64,000 bases of DNA, taken from positions 1 to 64,000 of the forward strand of contig CAVSHP010000025.1 of NCBI GenBank assembly GCA_963727635.1, read 5' to 3'. The notes below the pieces were generated by a model. It was not told where the DNA came from and made no database searches. It saw only the letters and a program-made list of their open reading frames with translations. The DNA comes from SZUA-36 sp963727635 (lineage in GTDB: Bacteria; Pseudomonadota; Gammaproteobacteria; Xanthomonadales; SZUA-36). A program made the position numbers and the translations under genes. This document shows positions 26,900-35,697 of this stretch, one piece after another (positions within the stretch are counted from its first letter, which is position 1; every line of letters begins with the position of its first letter).

Positions 26900-27262
26900 T
26901 CAGTTTCCCATTACCTGGTCGATGGCGGCGAGCAGTTGCTTTTGCACATTGCACTTTTCGATAAAGACCTTGGCGCCGGCTTGCAGAACCCTCTGCTCAA
27001 TGCTCCTGTTGGCCCAACCGGTGATCATGATGACTTTTGCGTAAGGGTGAAACTGGATGATCTTCTTGAGCACGGCCTCGCCGCTTTTGCTCGGCATCAT
27101 CCAGTCCAGCGTGACGATGTCCGGGCGGAGGGTTTTGTATAGTTCAAATGCCTCCCGGCCGTCTTCCGCCACACCGATGACTTCATGACCGCCCATCTTG
27201 ACGATGACGCCCAACAGGTGGCGCGTAAACGGGGAATCATCAACGATCAGTATTTTCGCCAT
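26900..27262 (-). CDS. Single-domain CheY-like response regulator
   Basis: A stand-alone receiver of 120 residues from MAKILIVDDSPFTRHLLGVI. The acidic pocket (VDDS), the phospho-acceptor Asp in DIVTLDWMMPSKSG, the conserved Thr in VIMITGWAN and the Lys in KVFIEKCN are all present. No output domain follows. No histidine kinase is near, so its partner lies elsewhere. A four-residue longer start (27274) is possible; the shorter one matches the family. Divergent from the AEC transporter gene. Confidence 0.87.
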   Translation of the reverse strand: MAKILIVDDSPFTRHLLGVIVKMGGHEVIGVAEDGREAFELYKTLRPDIVTLDWMMPSKSGEAVLKKIIQFHPYAKVIMITGWANRSIEQRVLQAGAKVFIEKCNVQKQLLAAIDQVMGN

Positions 27263-27418
27263 TATCCTTTCCATGCCGGAGAAAGCCAGGTGGCGGAATT
27301 TCCCTGTTCCGCTCCCCGGCCACTACTGGGGTGTGTGAATTTTAGCATAGTGTTTGCGCGCACAGACCACTCGCTTTCGATGACGGTATTTATGCCCGGA
27401 ATAACCTATCATGCGCAA

Positions 27419-28297
27419 ATGTTCAACGAACTGTTTGCCATCATCGCACCCATTCTTTTCTGTGCCGGCCTGGGTTATGGCTGGGTGCGGATGGGGATCG
27501 ATTACCCGGTCGACTTCGTTACCCGTTTGGTGATGAATATCGGCGCGCCATGCCTGATACTTTCGTCTTTCAGCAGGGCAGGGATCGACATCGGCAAGAT
27601 GGCTGAAGTGTCAGCCGCCACCGTGGTCATCCTGTTGATCATGATGGTTTTTGGCACATTGCTGATCCGCCTGCTGCGTTTGAATATCAGCACCTTTTTA
27701 CCCTCGCTGTTGTTTCCAAACATCGGCAACATGGGTCTGCCGGTGTGTCTGTTTGCTTTCGGCAAGACCGGCCTGGCCCTCGGTCTGACCGTGTTCCTGG
27801 TGATTTTCACGCTGCAGATGTCGCTGGGTATCCTGCTCGCAGCGGGACGCGGCAACCTGGGCGGGCTGATACGGCAACCGGTGCTTTGGGCAACCCTGGT
27901 TGCCGTGGTGCTGGTTGCAAGCGGCAGGTCTCTGCCCGTATGGCTGGATAACACCACCGGCATCCTCGGCGGCGCGACCATCCCGCTGATGTTGATCACG
28001 CTGGGTGTTTCACTGGCTCAACTGAAGGTCGCCAATTGGAAACACAGCCTGTTGTTCAGCCTGGTCAGAGTGCTTGGAGGTTTCGGCCTGGCCGTGCTGG
28101 TAGCCGGTTTGTTCGGGCTGGACGGGGTCGACCGCGGTGTGCTGATCCTGCAATCTTCCATGCCGGTGGCAGTGTTTAACTACCTCCTGGCACTGCGCTA
28201 CCAGCGCGAACCCGGGGAGGTGGCGGGCATGGTGGTCCTGTCCACCCTTCTGGGGTTCGCGCTTTTACCGCTGATCGTCGCTTATGTCCTGACCTGA
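27419..28297 (+). CDS. AEC (auxin efflux carrier)-family permease
   Basis: This 292-residue membrane protein has about ten hydrophobic segments and the AEC features GAPCLILSSFSRAG near the N-terminus and FPNIGNMGLPVCLFAFGKTG in the middle. The C-terminal half has the matching MPVAVFNYLLALRYQ. Bacterial AEC proteins move organic acids or amino acids. The ATG at 27419 is chosen because the upstream part of the open frame is not hydrophobic and overlaps the divergent regulator. Substrate is unknown. Confidence 0.87.
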   Translation: MFNELFAIIAPILFCAGLGYGWVRMGIDYPVDFVTRLVMNIGAPCLILSSFSRAGIDIGKMAEVSAATVVILLIMMVFGTLLIRLLRLNISTFLPSLLFPNIGNMGLPVCLFAFGKTGLALGLTVFLVIFTLQMSLGILLAAGRGNLGGLIRQPVLWATLVAVVLVASGRSLPVWLDNTTGILGGATIPLMLITLGVSLAQLKVANWKHSLLFSLVRVLGGFGLAVLVAGLFGLDGVDRGVLILQSSMPVAVFNYLLALRYQREPGEVAGMVVLSTLLGFALLPLIVAYVLT

Positions 28298-28324
28298 CCA
28301 GGGGCCAGGACCGCCAATAGCTGA

Positions 28325-29113
28325 CTATTGTGCTGCTTGCGCGGCTTTCAACAATTCGTCAATGTTTGAAGCAAAAGCGGTGTAAGGTTGTGCCCCGCGT
28401 ATGAACTTGGTGAGGTGTACCACACTTGGGTCCTTCGGATCGGTCAAGCCCAGTACAAAGCTCGGTGTGCCGGAAATTCCCAGTTTTTGACCCTCGGCCT
28501 GGTCCGCCTTGATTTGCGCATCAAACTTTTTGCTGGTTACACAGCTATCAAATGCCGTTGCATCCAGTCCGATTGAATTTGCCATGGCTTTGAAATCTTC
28601 GTCCTTGTTGGCCTTCTGGTCATTGAACAGGGCGTCGTGCATACCCCAGTAATTTCCCTGGTCACCCGCACATAAAACCGCGACCGCGGCGGCCTCCGCC
28701 CTTGGATGCAGGTTCGGGATGGGCATTTCCCGCATCACGAAGCGGAGCTTGCCGGTATCGATGTATGTCTTCTGCAATTCGGGCATGACCGTTGTTGCGT
28801 TCCGTTTGCAATAGGGGCACTGGTAGTCACTGAATTCGATGAGCGTTACCGGCGCCGTTTTCTCACCGAGGTAGGCGACGTTGCCCAGTGTTACATCGGT
28901 CGGTTTGAAAGCCTGTCTTCCCGGCGCTGTACGCGCACCCTGTTGCAGAAGTTTCTTGATCTCTTCGAGGTCTTTCTGGATTTGCTCCTGGCCCTGCTTG
29001 AGCGCCTGAATTTCTTCTTTGAGTTCGGCGGTTTTGTCTTTTGCAACCGCGTTCGAAACAGACAGGGTAAACAGCATTAAGATGATTATAACGTGTGCGG
29101 TGAGTCTGATCAT
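28325..29113 (-). CDS. DsbA-family thiol-disulfide oxidoreductase
   Basis: This 262-residue protein has a signal peptide (to about SNAVA), then a charged coiled coil of ~35 residues (ELKEEIQALKQGQEQIQKDL), then a DsbA/DsbG-type thioredoxin fold. The active site is CPYC in FSDYQCPYCKRNATTV, and the cis-Pro loop is ISGTPSFVLG. An inserted helical domain lies between. It would oxidise or isomerise disulphides in the periplasm. The coiled coil may mediate dimerisation, as in some Gram-negative Com1/DsbA-like outer proteins (inference). Confidence 0.88.
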   Translation of the reverse strand: MIRLTAHVIIILMLFTLSVSNAVAKDKTAELKEEIQALKQGQEQIQKDLEEIKKLLQQGARTAPGRQAFKPTDVTLGNVAYLGEKTAPVTLIEFSDYQCPYCKRNATTVMPELQKTYIDTGKLRFVMREMPIPNLHPRAEAAAVAVLCAGDQGNYWGMHDALFNDQKANKDEDFKAMANSIGLDATAFDSCVTSKKFDAQIKADQAEGQKLGISGTPSFVLGLTDPKDPSVVHLTKFIRGAQPYTAFASNIDELLKAAQAAQ

Positions 29114-29335
29114 TTATTTCCCCGAGTTATGCAGACTGGTTTCGACAAATATGAGTGGTGTGTACTTTACAACATACGAACCGACTCTGGAAACTAAGAA
29201 AAATTCCGTTAATGTGGAAATTAATTGGATTTCTACGACTTTTTTCAAAGTAATCGATAAGCGCATTGGGACAATTTTTAATTAAAGTCGTGCGCCTTAA
29301 AAAATGTGATTTATCACTCATTTAGTCTACGTTGC
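29114..29335. other. AT-rich intergenic stretch between DsbA-like gene and ybiT leader
   Basis: No convincing gene is seen. The stretch is markedly AT-rich (roughly 29,160-29,330) compared with its surroundings. It should hold the promoter of the minus-strand DsbA-like gene. A 64-codon minus-strand ORF exists but has no recognisable features. Confidence 0.4.
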
Positions 29336-29364
29336 TTGAACCCTCGGGGTGTTTTCTCTAGAAT
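29336..29364 (+). promoter_or_regulatory. Sigma70-like promoter upstream of ybiT
   Basis: TTGAAC (29336-29341) and TAGAAT (29359-29364) are separated by 17 bases. A transcript starting near 29371 would contain the hairpin at 29391-29430 before reaching ybiT. Confidence 0.55.
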
Positions 29365-29390
29365 GCGCACGGCCTTCACAGGCATGTAGC

Positions 29391-29430
29391 GTCCCGACGC
29401 GGCCCGGACGGCCAGTCAGGACCCTTTTTT
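29391..29430 (+). terminator. Terminator-like hairpin in ybiT leader, preceded by ATG-TAG
   Basis: GTCCCGAC (29391) can pair with GTCAGGAC (ending 29422), and the inner GGCC pairs with GGCC; six T follow at 29425-29430. A start-stop pair ATG-TAG lies just upstream at 29384-29389. The arrangement fits a leader attenuator, or a ~60-base small RNA ended by its own terminator. Confidence 0.45.
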
Positions 29431-29533
29431 ATTTATTCAGATAGTCGTGCACTCAACCAGGTTTACGGCAATCCCCTTGTACCCAGTCTCATCGGCTACG
29501 GGCCGAGAGACATTTTTTGACTGGAATATTACT

Positions 29534-31157
29534 GTGATTACGACTGCAAACCTGACCATGCAATTCGGCGCCAAGCCGCTGTTTGAAAACATTTCCGCCA
29601 AGTTTGGCAATGGCAACCGCTATGGCCTGATCGGCGCCAACGGCAGCGGTAAATCGACCCTGATGAAAATCCTCGGCGGCGAGCTTGAACCGTCGGCCGG
29701 GCATGTCAAGGTTGATGCCGATGAACGCCTCGGCAAGTTGCGCCAGGACCAGTTTGCGTTCGAAATACATCGGTCATCGATACCGTCATCATGGGCTACG
29801 AACAGCTATGGGCGGTCAAGCAGGAACGGGACCGCATCTATTCGCTGGCCGGAAATGAGTGAAGAAGACGGCATGAAAGTCGCCGAACTGGAAGATTGAA
29901 TTTGCCGAACTCGACGGTTACAGCGCCGAGGCGCGGGCCGGTGAGTTGTTGCTGGGTCTGGGTATTCCGGAATCGCAGCATTTTGGACCGATGAGCGAAG
30001 TCGCGCCCGGCTGGAAACTGCGCGTGCTGCTGGCCCAGGCCCTGTTCGCCGATCCGGACATCCTGCTGCTGGACGAGCCCACCAACAACCTGGACATCAA
30101 TACCATCCGCTGGCTGGAAGAACTGCTGAACGCAGCGCAACAGCACGATGATCATCATCTCGCATGACCGCCATTTTCTGAACAGCGTGTGCACGCACAT
30201 GGCGGATCTCGATTTTGGTGAACTGCGTATCTACCCGGGCAACTACGACGAGTACATGACCGCCTCGACACAGGTGCGCGAGCGCCTGTTGTCCGACAAC
30301 GCCAAGAAGAAAACTCAGATCAACGAGTTGCAGGCCTTTGTCAGCCGCTTCAGCGCGAATGCATCAAAGGCCAAACAGGCCACATCAAGGGCGCGCCAGA
30401 TCGACAAGATCCAACTGGAAGAGGTCAAGCCCTCCAGCCGTGTGAGCCCTATATCCGTTTACGCCAGGACAAGAAGCTGTATCGCCAGGCGCTGGAAGTC
30501 GAAGGCTCTGACCAAGGGTTATGGCGGCGAACCCGTGTTCAGCGGCCTGGACCTGCAGATCGAAGTTGGTGAAAGGGTGGCCATCATCGGCGCCAGCGGC
30601 ATCGGCAAGACCACGCTGCTGCGCACGCTGATGGGTGAACTGCATGCTGAGAGCGGCAGCCACAAGTGGTCCGAGAACGCCAAAATCGGTTATTACGCGC
30701 AGGACCACTCCGCCGAATTCACCGAGGACGTAGAATCTGTATTCGTGGATGGCGCAATGCGCGCAACCGACCGATGACGAGCAGGTGATCCGTGGCACGC
30801 TGGGGCGTTTGCTGTTCTCTTCACACGAGATCGAAAAATCGGTCAAGGTGATCTCCGGTGGTGAGCAGGGGCGCATGATGTTTCGGCAAACTGATGTTGC
30901 AACGGCCCAATATCATGTTGATGGATGAGCCGACCAACCACCTGGACATGGAATCCATCGAGTCACTCAACCTGGCGCTTGAAAATTACCCCGGCACGTT
31001 GTTCTTCGTCAGCCACGACCGCGAGTTTATCTCCTCGCTGGCGACCCGGATCATCGAAATCACCCCCGAAGGTGTGATCGATTTCAAGGGCAGCTACGAC
31101 GAGTACCTGCGCAGCCAGGGTATCGAAGAACCGGGTTTACAGCGCGCGGTCGCCTAG
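29534..31157 (+). CDS. ybiT: ABC-F family ATPase YbiT (multiple frameshifts)
   Basis: Pieces in changing frames align along the whole of E. coli YbiT. The N-terminus reads ITTANLTMQFGAKPLFENIS; the first Walker A is GANGSGKST; the first ABC signature region is MSEVAPGWKLRVLLAQALF; the first Walker B is ILLLDEPTNNLD. The linker reads QAFVSRFSANASKAKQATS. The second half has Walker A-like GASGIGKTT, signature SGGEQGRMM and Walker B IMLMDEPTNHLD. ABC-F proteins act on the ribosomal E site. The GTG at 29534 is the start by homology. At least six single-base frame changes occur (near 29.77, 29.84, 29.90, 30.15, 30.45, 30.75 and 30.89 kb). Conserved residues survive on both sides of each, so these are probably sequencing errors. 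Confidence 0.88.
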
Positions 31158-31208
31158 GTTAAAGGGGTCAGCTTGAATTAAATCTAATTCAAGCTGACCC
31201 CTTTAACC
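31157..31208. terminator. Perfect 24-bp palindrome between convergent ybiT and rdgC
   Basis: Arms at 31157-31180 and 31185-31208 are perfectly complementary, with a 4-base loop. The left arm begins at the last base of the ybiT stop codon and the right arm ends 2 bases before the rdgC stop. It probably serves as a bidirectional terminator. It shares a core with the palindrome at 32501-32530. Confidence 0.75.
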
Positions 31209-31210
31209 CG

Positions 31211-32107
31211 TTACACGCTGTGCGCATAACCGCCCAGTAATTTCTTCAGGTCTTCAACCAGGCGCCTCACGGCGCCGGTTAACAGCACAAAATCAGCATC
31301 CAGTTTCGCCTGCGGGTCTTCGCCCCACTGTTCGACGGCTTCCCCCTCGATGAATTTGACCTTGCTGATCACGGCTTCCTGGTCGATGACGCAGGTCATT
31401 ACCTGGTCAAAACCGACACCCAGGTGGGTGATTCGCATACCCTCGACGACGTGTTGGCGGATGGAGTGGTCCGACAGTTCGAAATCACGCCAGGTGACCG
31501 ACGATTTGCTGTCTGAAACGTCCTGCATGCGGCATTCGCGCCCGAGTGAAAATCCCAGCGGTGAGTCACCCATGAAAATACCTGTCAGCAGGTCGGCGGG
31601 CAAATTGTTAAAGGTCAACGGGGTGCAAAAGAATTGATCAAAACACGCCCGCAACTGGTCGATCACCCATTCGGCCTTGGTGGCCGTGCCGGCATCGATG
31701 ACCAGTAGGGATTCCGAATGGATAAAACAGGCGCGGTTACGGTCCGATTTCACCAGTGATTTCGATAAAAGGCTGTCCCTGGTTTCCTCTTTTAAGCGCC
31801 GGACTTCACCTCGTGTGGGTTCCATTTTCATACGCGTACGGAACTCGGTCAGTCTGTCTTCCAGGGCTTCGTTGATGGCGGCAACCGGCAGCACCCGGCT
31901 CTGGGTGCGCAACTGCATCAGGTCAGCGCCGTTCAGACGCCGGCTTAAGGGGCCGGATTCATCGGTGCCCGGCGGTTCCCAGCCGGCGCTGCGCTCAGCA
32001 AATGGGCCGCACGGAGAAAAGGCGTTTGCCGAGAGGGTCTCCGACAGGTGTTCCTCGCTTTCGGGCCAGGGATTGGTGACACGGTAAAAACGTAAATTTC
32101 GAAACAT
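31211..32107 (-). CDS. rdgC: Recombination-associated protein RdgC
   Basis: The 298-residue protein starts MFRNLRFYRVTNPWPESEEH and continues with FSPCGPFAERSAGWEPPG, both highly typical of RdgC. RdgC forms a ring around duplex DNA and limits RecA-dependent recombination in beta- and gammaproteobacteria. Further typical motifs are VLPVAAINEALEDRL and HLGVGFDQVMTCVID. Length matches the family (~300). The longer open frame upstream of 32107 lacks RdgC similarity. It supports a gammaproteobacterial origin for this part of the window. Confidence 0.94.
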   Translation of the reverse strand: MFRNLRFYRVTNPWPESEEHLSETLSANAFSPCGPFAERSAGWEPPGTDESGPLSRRLNGADLMQLRTQSRVLPVAAINEALEDRLTEFRTRMKMEPTRGEVRRLKEETRDSLLSKSLVKSDRNRACFIHSESLLVIDAGTATKAEWVIDQLRACFDQFFCTPLTFNNLPADLLTGIFMGDSPLGFSLGRECRMQDVSDSKSSVTWRDFELSDHSIRQHVVEGMRITHLGVGFDQVMTCVIDQEAVISKVKFIEGEAVEQWGEDPQAKLDADFVLLTGAVRRLVEDLKKLLGGYAHSV

Positions 32108-32293
32108 TGATGAAATCCTGAAACTCTGGGGGCCGGGCATTATAGACCAGAAAGGTAGCGCCGGGTGCGGGCAATTGGACCGGTACGCAGATGGCAGCGG
32201 CCGGGCTGTTCTTGACCTCGTCCCGCATGCCAATTGATGGGCATTCGGGGTATACTAACGCCTGATTCCAGCAACCAGTTGAAGAGGTGTTAT

Positions 32294-32485
32294 ATGGCAA
32301 CCTATGAATGTAAAGTTTGTGGCATGACAGTTAACGCGACCTGTGGTAAATGCGATGCGCCACTGGAAAACAAGATGCTCAAAGTCAGTGAAGACAAGGA
32401 AGTACAGGTCTCCGAATGCCCGAACGGCCATGGCAAGATCAAATCACCGATGTGCTGCGGTCAGGATATGACCTGCTCACTCTAG
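32294..32485 (+). CDS. Small Cys-rich zinc-ribbon protein
   Basis: This 63-residue protein has CKVCGM, CGKCDAP, a single Cys in SECPNGHG and SPMCCGQDM: two CxxC pairs plus a CC motif, consistent with one or two bound Zn or Fe. I remember very similar short proteins in other proteobacteria annotated as hypothetical. It follows GAGGTG (ribosome-binding site) and a TATACT box near 32,251. It is convergent with ygbA and separated from it by a palindrome. Confidence 0.8.
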   Translation: MATYECKVCGMTVNATCGKCDAPLENKMLKVSEDKEVQVSECPNGHGKIKSPMCCGQDMTCSL

Positions 32486-32500
32486 CTTTTAAAGTAGTCA

Positions 32501-32530
32501 GGTTGAATTAGATCTAATTCAACCTGACCC
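32501..32530. terminator. Palindrome between zinc-ribbon gene and ygbA
   Basis: Two 15-bp arms (32501-32515 and 32516-32530) are perfectly complementary, with no spacer. The ygbA stop codon lies inside it. CCCCTTTT follows. It is related to the palindrome at 31157-31208: the shared core TCAGSTTGAATTA has C in one and G in the other, matched in the opposite arm. Confidence 0.7.
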
Positions 32531-32905
32531 CTTTTGGACTTCCTTTCGCTTGTTACGCGCACGGCGGAGTTCCCGTGGGTGTACCACGCGCCGTAGCTTG
32601 TCGAAAACATGGGTCAGTGCCCGCCACGGATGACGTATGGGCATACGCGGACCGGCGTAGCGCATCACCTCGCGGACCTGTTCGCGCTGCACTTTCTTGT
32701 AGCAATGGATGGGACATTTGGCGCAGGTCGGTTTTTCCTGGCCATAGGGGCATTTGGACAGACGTTCTTCCGAGTAACTCATCAGTTCGGCACAGCTGCC
32801 ACACAAGCCACCTGCCTGGTTGCCATGGTGGTCCTTGCAATAGATGGCAGTCATCGCCACCAGTGTTCTATGTTCAGCCTTCAGTCTGCCTGTCAGTAAT
32901 TCCAT
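32519..32905 (-). CDS. ygbA: YgbA-like nitrous-oxide-stimulated-promoter family protein
   Basis: The 128-residue protein has MTAIYCKDHHG, GLCGSCAELMSYSEERL, SKCPYGQEKPTCAKCPIHCY and MRYAGPRMPIRHP, the diagnostic line of the YgbA_NO family. In E. coli ygbA is controlled by the nitric-oxide sensor NsrR. The Cys pattern suggests a metal or Fe-S centre. The C-terminal tail is very basic. The role of the protein is not known; a nitrosative stress role is suggested only by regulation in relatives. Confidence 0.85.
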   Translation of the reverse strand: MELLTGRLKAEHRTLVAMTAIYCKDHHGNQAGGLCGSCAELMSYSEERLSKCPYGQEKPTCAKCPIHCYKKVQREQVREVMRYAGPRMPIRHPWRALTHVFDKLRRVVHPRELRRARNKRKEVQKGSG

Positions 32906-32984
32906 GCAGCGACTCTATCATGCCGCCAACACGCGGCAATTGACACGGGTCAAATTTATCGGCAAAAACGCCTCAAGGTTAAAA

Positions 32985-33491
32985 GGGGCCAGGTTCAGTC
33001 ATTCGAATCGCAATTGAATAATCCTTAACGACGGCCGTCCCACCTGATCTGAATTTCCCAAGCTTAAGTAAAAGCTCCACACCAGTTTGTTTTTTCGTGG
33101 ACCACACGCAGACCCTGGTTCGATTTCAGCATGGGCGCCGAGGCCATGCAGTACCTTATCTCAGGACACTACAAGTCGCATATGTGGCCTCAGTGAGGCT
33201 TCGCGTCGCACATCCCTGTGCTCTATCGCGAAGTACCGTTCATCCTGAACATAACGGTCCTGAAGTAAGGTACTGCACACCTTCGGCTATGTGGGTAATC
33301 ATCGGTCAATGGTTTCTGACGGATTTGCACGGCGGTCAGTGGACGCTGGGGCGGGTAGTTATTACCAGGACCGTACGAGGCAGGAAGCCGAGTATCGAGC
33401 CCCCCAGGGATGTTCATGGGCGTGTCCTGATAATAACTACCCGCCCCAGTGTCCCCACCGGATTAAGTAGGACAGCAAAGAACCTGACCCC
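32985..33491. repeat. Separated palindrome arms flanking repeat element A
   Basis: GGGGCCAGGTTC (32985-32996) and GAACCTGACCCC (33480-33491) are complementary (one mismatch) and resemble the arms of the palindromes at 31157 and 32501. Element A (33037-33476) lies between them. It looks as if the element inserted into the loop of a member of that palindrome family. Confidence 0.45.
33037..33476. mobile_element. MITE-like structured repeat, copy A
   Basis: It shares its layout with copies at 43.4 and 53.1 kb. The left end GTCCCACCTGATCTGAAT and the right end GATTAAGTAGGACAGC are imperfect inverted repeats. Hairpin 1 has 20-bp arms at 33148-33167 and 33257-33276 (two mismatches). Hairpin 2 has 26-bp arms at 33346-33371 and 33424-33449 (one mismatch), with the conserved loop GTACGAGGCAGGAAGCCGAG. 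No transposase is encoded. ORFs inside it are not real genes. Confidence 0.75.
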
Positions 33492-33504
33492 ATTCGGTTA
33501 AGTT

Positions 33505-33536
33505 AAAAAAACGGGGCAGGCTTCCAGGCCCGCCCC
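33505..33536 (-). terminator. Rho-independent terminator of the porin gene
   Basis: On the minus strand GGGGCGGGC and GCCTGCCCC form a 9-bp stem (one mismatch), followed by G and seven T. It lies ~55 bases after the stop of the porin gene. Confidence 0.75.
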
Positions 33537-33592
33537 GCCAGTGTCGTGGGTGAATCATTCAGCCACAATCACCACCCCTGAAAATCATGGGG

Positions 33593-34228
33593 TCAGAAAG
33601 AGAAGTTCTTGGTAAGGGTAAATACGAGATTGGTATCGGAATCCCCTCCCAACAAGGTGGAATCACTGTAAATGACAGCGATGGCATAATCGAAAATATC
33701 AACTTCCTTCACGCTGAGGTTATTGCCATAACCTGCTTCATAATATGAGCCGTCAAAATCACCGCCAAATGTACCGATCTTGCCGTAGAAACCGGCATGA
33801 CTGGCGGTAATGGAATAGAACTGGTAATCCTGTTTCGGATCGCTGTCATATTTGCCGAGAGCGACATCAAAAGAAAGGAACTTCCACGACGCTCCCAGGT
33901 TCAGTTCCAGGTAGTCATCATCGAAGCCACTCGTGTAGGTGTACCAGGTGCCACCGACCGAGAAACCAAAATCGCCAACCTCGAAACCGTATGCGCTGTA
34001 GAGGTCGACCTCGAGACCATCGCCGACATCGGCTGACCAGACGCCCGCGGAAAAATCACCGGCGGCAAAATCCACACCGCCAAATGCAGACGAGCTCTTT
34101 TGCGGAATACCCCTGAAGATATACTCGCTGTTATAGCCGAGATTGGCCGACCATTCCTGTGCAAACACATTCTGAAAATGCAGTGCACCCAACAATATCA
34201 CGACTGTACCCATCGTTTTTCTTAACAT
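33593..34228 (-). CDS. TorF-family putative outer-membrane porin
   Basis: The 211-residue protein starts MLRKTMGTVVILLGALH, a signal peptide cut near FAQ. It then has the family hallmark NLGYNSEYIFRGIPQKSS and alternating hydrophobic beta strands rich in Gly, Tyr and Asp. It ends in FTLTKNFSF, the terminal Phe typical of outer-membrane beta-barrels. The start at 34228 is preferred because an upstream in-frame ATG gives a non-signal sequence. It ends in a good terminator. Substrate unknown. Confidence 0.85.
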   Translation of the reverse strand: MLRKTMGTVVILLGALHFQNVFAQEWSANLGYNSEYIFRGIPQKSSSAFGGVDFAAGDFSAGVWSADVGDGLEVDLYSAYGFEVGDFGFSVGGTWYTYTSGFDDDYLELNLGASWKFLSFDVALGKYDSDPKQDYQFYSITASHAGFYGKIGTFGGDFDGSYYEAGYGNNLSVKEVDIFDYAIAVIYSDSTLLGGDSDTNLVFTLTKNFSF

Positions 34229-34548
34229 TAGTTCTCTCCATTGTGCCGAGTCATAGGCGGAACTCAGGTTTGAGATGCCTGCCACGATGTTCTTATATGC
34301 AAGAATAAAGCCACGGCATAATATTGATTATTAACATGGAGATAGATTTGAACGGGCCCCAATGGGATACAGCCATGCTTCATCACGACGCAGGTGTGCA
34401 CCAATATGCCGCATGAGCGGATGACCGGCCGGTGTGGGGTGGGACGAAGGCGCGGCGAAAAAGTGAATGAAACTGGAAAGTGCGGCGCCAATACAAAACG
34501 CCGGCGCACGCCGGGCGTAATTATCGACCGCCGGTCATTCGATGTCTG
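34229..34548. other. Intergenic stretch upstream of the porin
   Basis: No gene is seen. It should contain the porin promoter (minus strand). An AT-rich stretch lies near 34,310-34,350, and the terminator of the oxidoreductase gene lies at 34499-34516. Confidence 0.4.
34499..34516 (-). terminator. Terminator of the MDR oxidoreductase gene
   Basis: CCGGCG and CGCCGG pair around a 2-base loop, and on the minus strand are followed by CGTTTTG. It lies 33 bases downstream of the stop at 34549. Confidence 0.55.
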
Positions 34549-35684
34549 CTAGAGTTGGGGTCTGATCAGATACTTTTCGCCGGTGGCTTGCCTGGCGTAG
34601 GCTGCGATTACCGGCACACTCAGCGTCTCGAGCAGGGAAATCTCGCGGCTATAGTGACTTGCAAAGGTGGTTTTGAGTCCGTTCGCTACCCGGGAGCGCA
34701 ATTCCATCGTCTTCGCCGTGCTGGATTTTTGCAGGAAGTGTGTCAGTAACCAGCCACCCATGCCCCAGGAAAAACCATAGTTGATATTCAGCGTGGTCGG
34801 GTTCCGGTCCAGGAAACCATAAACGTAAACCTGTTTGTACACATCCGAGCCATAGCGGTTGTACGCGGTCATCGATGCTGCCGCCACCGCTTCCATGCAG
34901 GTCAATATCTTGCTGGCAAGCCGGCCGCCGCCGGTTGCATCAAAGGCCAGCGTCGCACCGGTCGCGGCCAGGGCGGCCGTCAGGTCAGCGGTGAAAGAAT
35001 CCGCACTGGAATTACAGACATATGGCGCACCGAGTTTTCTCAGCAATTCTTCCTGTTCAGTCTTGCGTACGATGTTGACCAGCTCAATTCCATCCTCCAG
35101 GCAGACGCGGTTCAGCATTTGACCGAGGTTGGAGGCGGCTGGCAGTGTGTACCAGTGCCTTGTGGCCTTCGGCGCGCATGGTCTCGACCATGCCGAGTGC
35201 TGTCATCGGATTTACAAACCAGGACGCGCCTTCCACAGCCGTGGTGTCTGCAGGGAAGGGCAGGCACATCTTGGCGTTCATGACACGGTAGCGGGCATAC
35301 ATTTCGCCGCCGACCATGCCAACGGTTTTGCCCAGCAATGCCTGCGCGACATCTGAAGCGCCGGCCGCAATTACCGTTCCTGCAGCTTCATTGCCAACCG
35401 GCAGGGACTGACCCAGTCTCGCAGTGATCATTCTTGTGAACATCTCCGGGATGTCGGCCGTGACCACCGGTCGTTGCGGGGCTGCCGCTGACCCTGGCGC
35501 TGCCGATATCAGCCGGTCCGAGCAGCAACGCAAGGTCGGATGGGTTGAGCGGTGTTGCCTCTACCCTGACGATCACCTCGTCCGGGCCGGGAGCCGGCAT
35601 CTGGTATTCATGCAACGAGAGTTCGAGCGTGTTGTCTTCCCTGACCAGCGAGCGCAGTTGTAAGTTTTGCAGGTTCATGGGCAT
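34549..35684 (-). pseudogene. MDR-family zinc-type alcohol dehydrogenase/quinone oxidoreductase (frameshifted)
   Basis: Three frames are needed. The N-terminal GroES-like part reads ELSLHEYQMPAPGPDEVIVR, then VEATPLNPSDLALLLGPAD. The middle reads LPVGNEAAGTVIAAGASDVA and ALVHTA. The last frame holds the Rossmann part (LAFDATGGGRLASKIL) and ends GEKYLIRPQL. Breaks lie near 35.51 and 35.13 kb. The family reduces quinones, aldehydes or enones with NAD(P)H. No structural zinc Cys cluster is visible. It follows pbpG by 13 bases. The breaks look like sequencing errors, because each frame continues the fold. Confidence 0.72.
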
Positions 35685-35697
35685 TGATCTGTTCTGC

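Noticed and set aside
26900..27142. Plus-strand open frames opposite the CheY-like gene
   Set aside because: They are antisense shadows of a clear receiver domain.
33097..33501. 134-codon open frame within repeat copy A
   Set aside because: It is generated by the hairpin arms and loop of a non-coding repeat. It has no domain and its frame is not kept in copies B and C.
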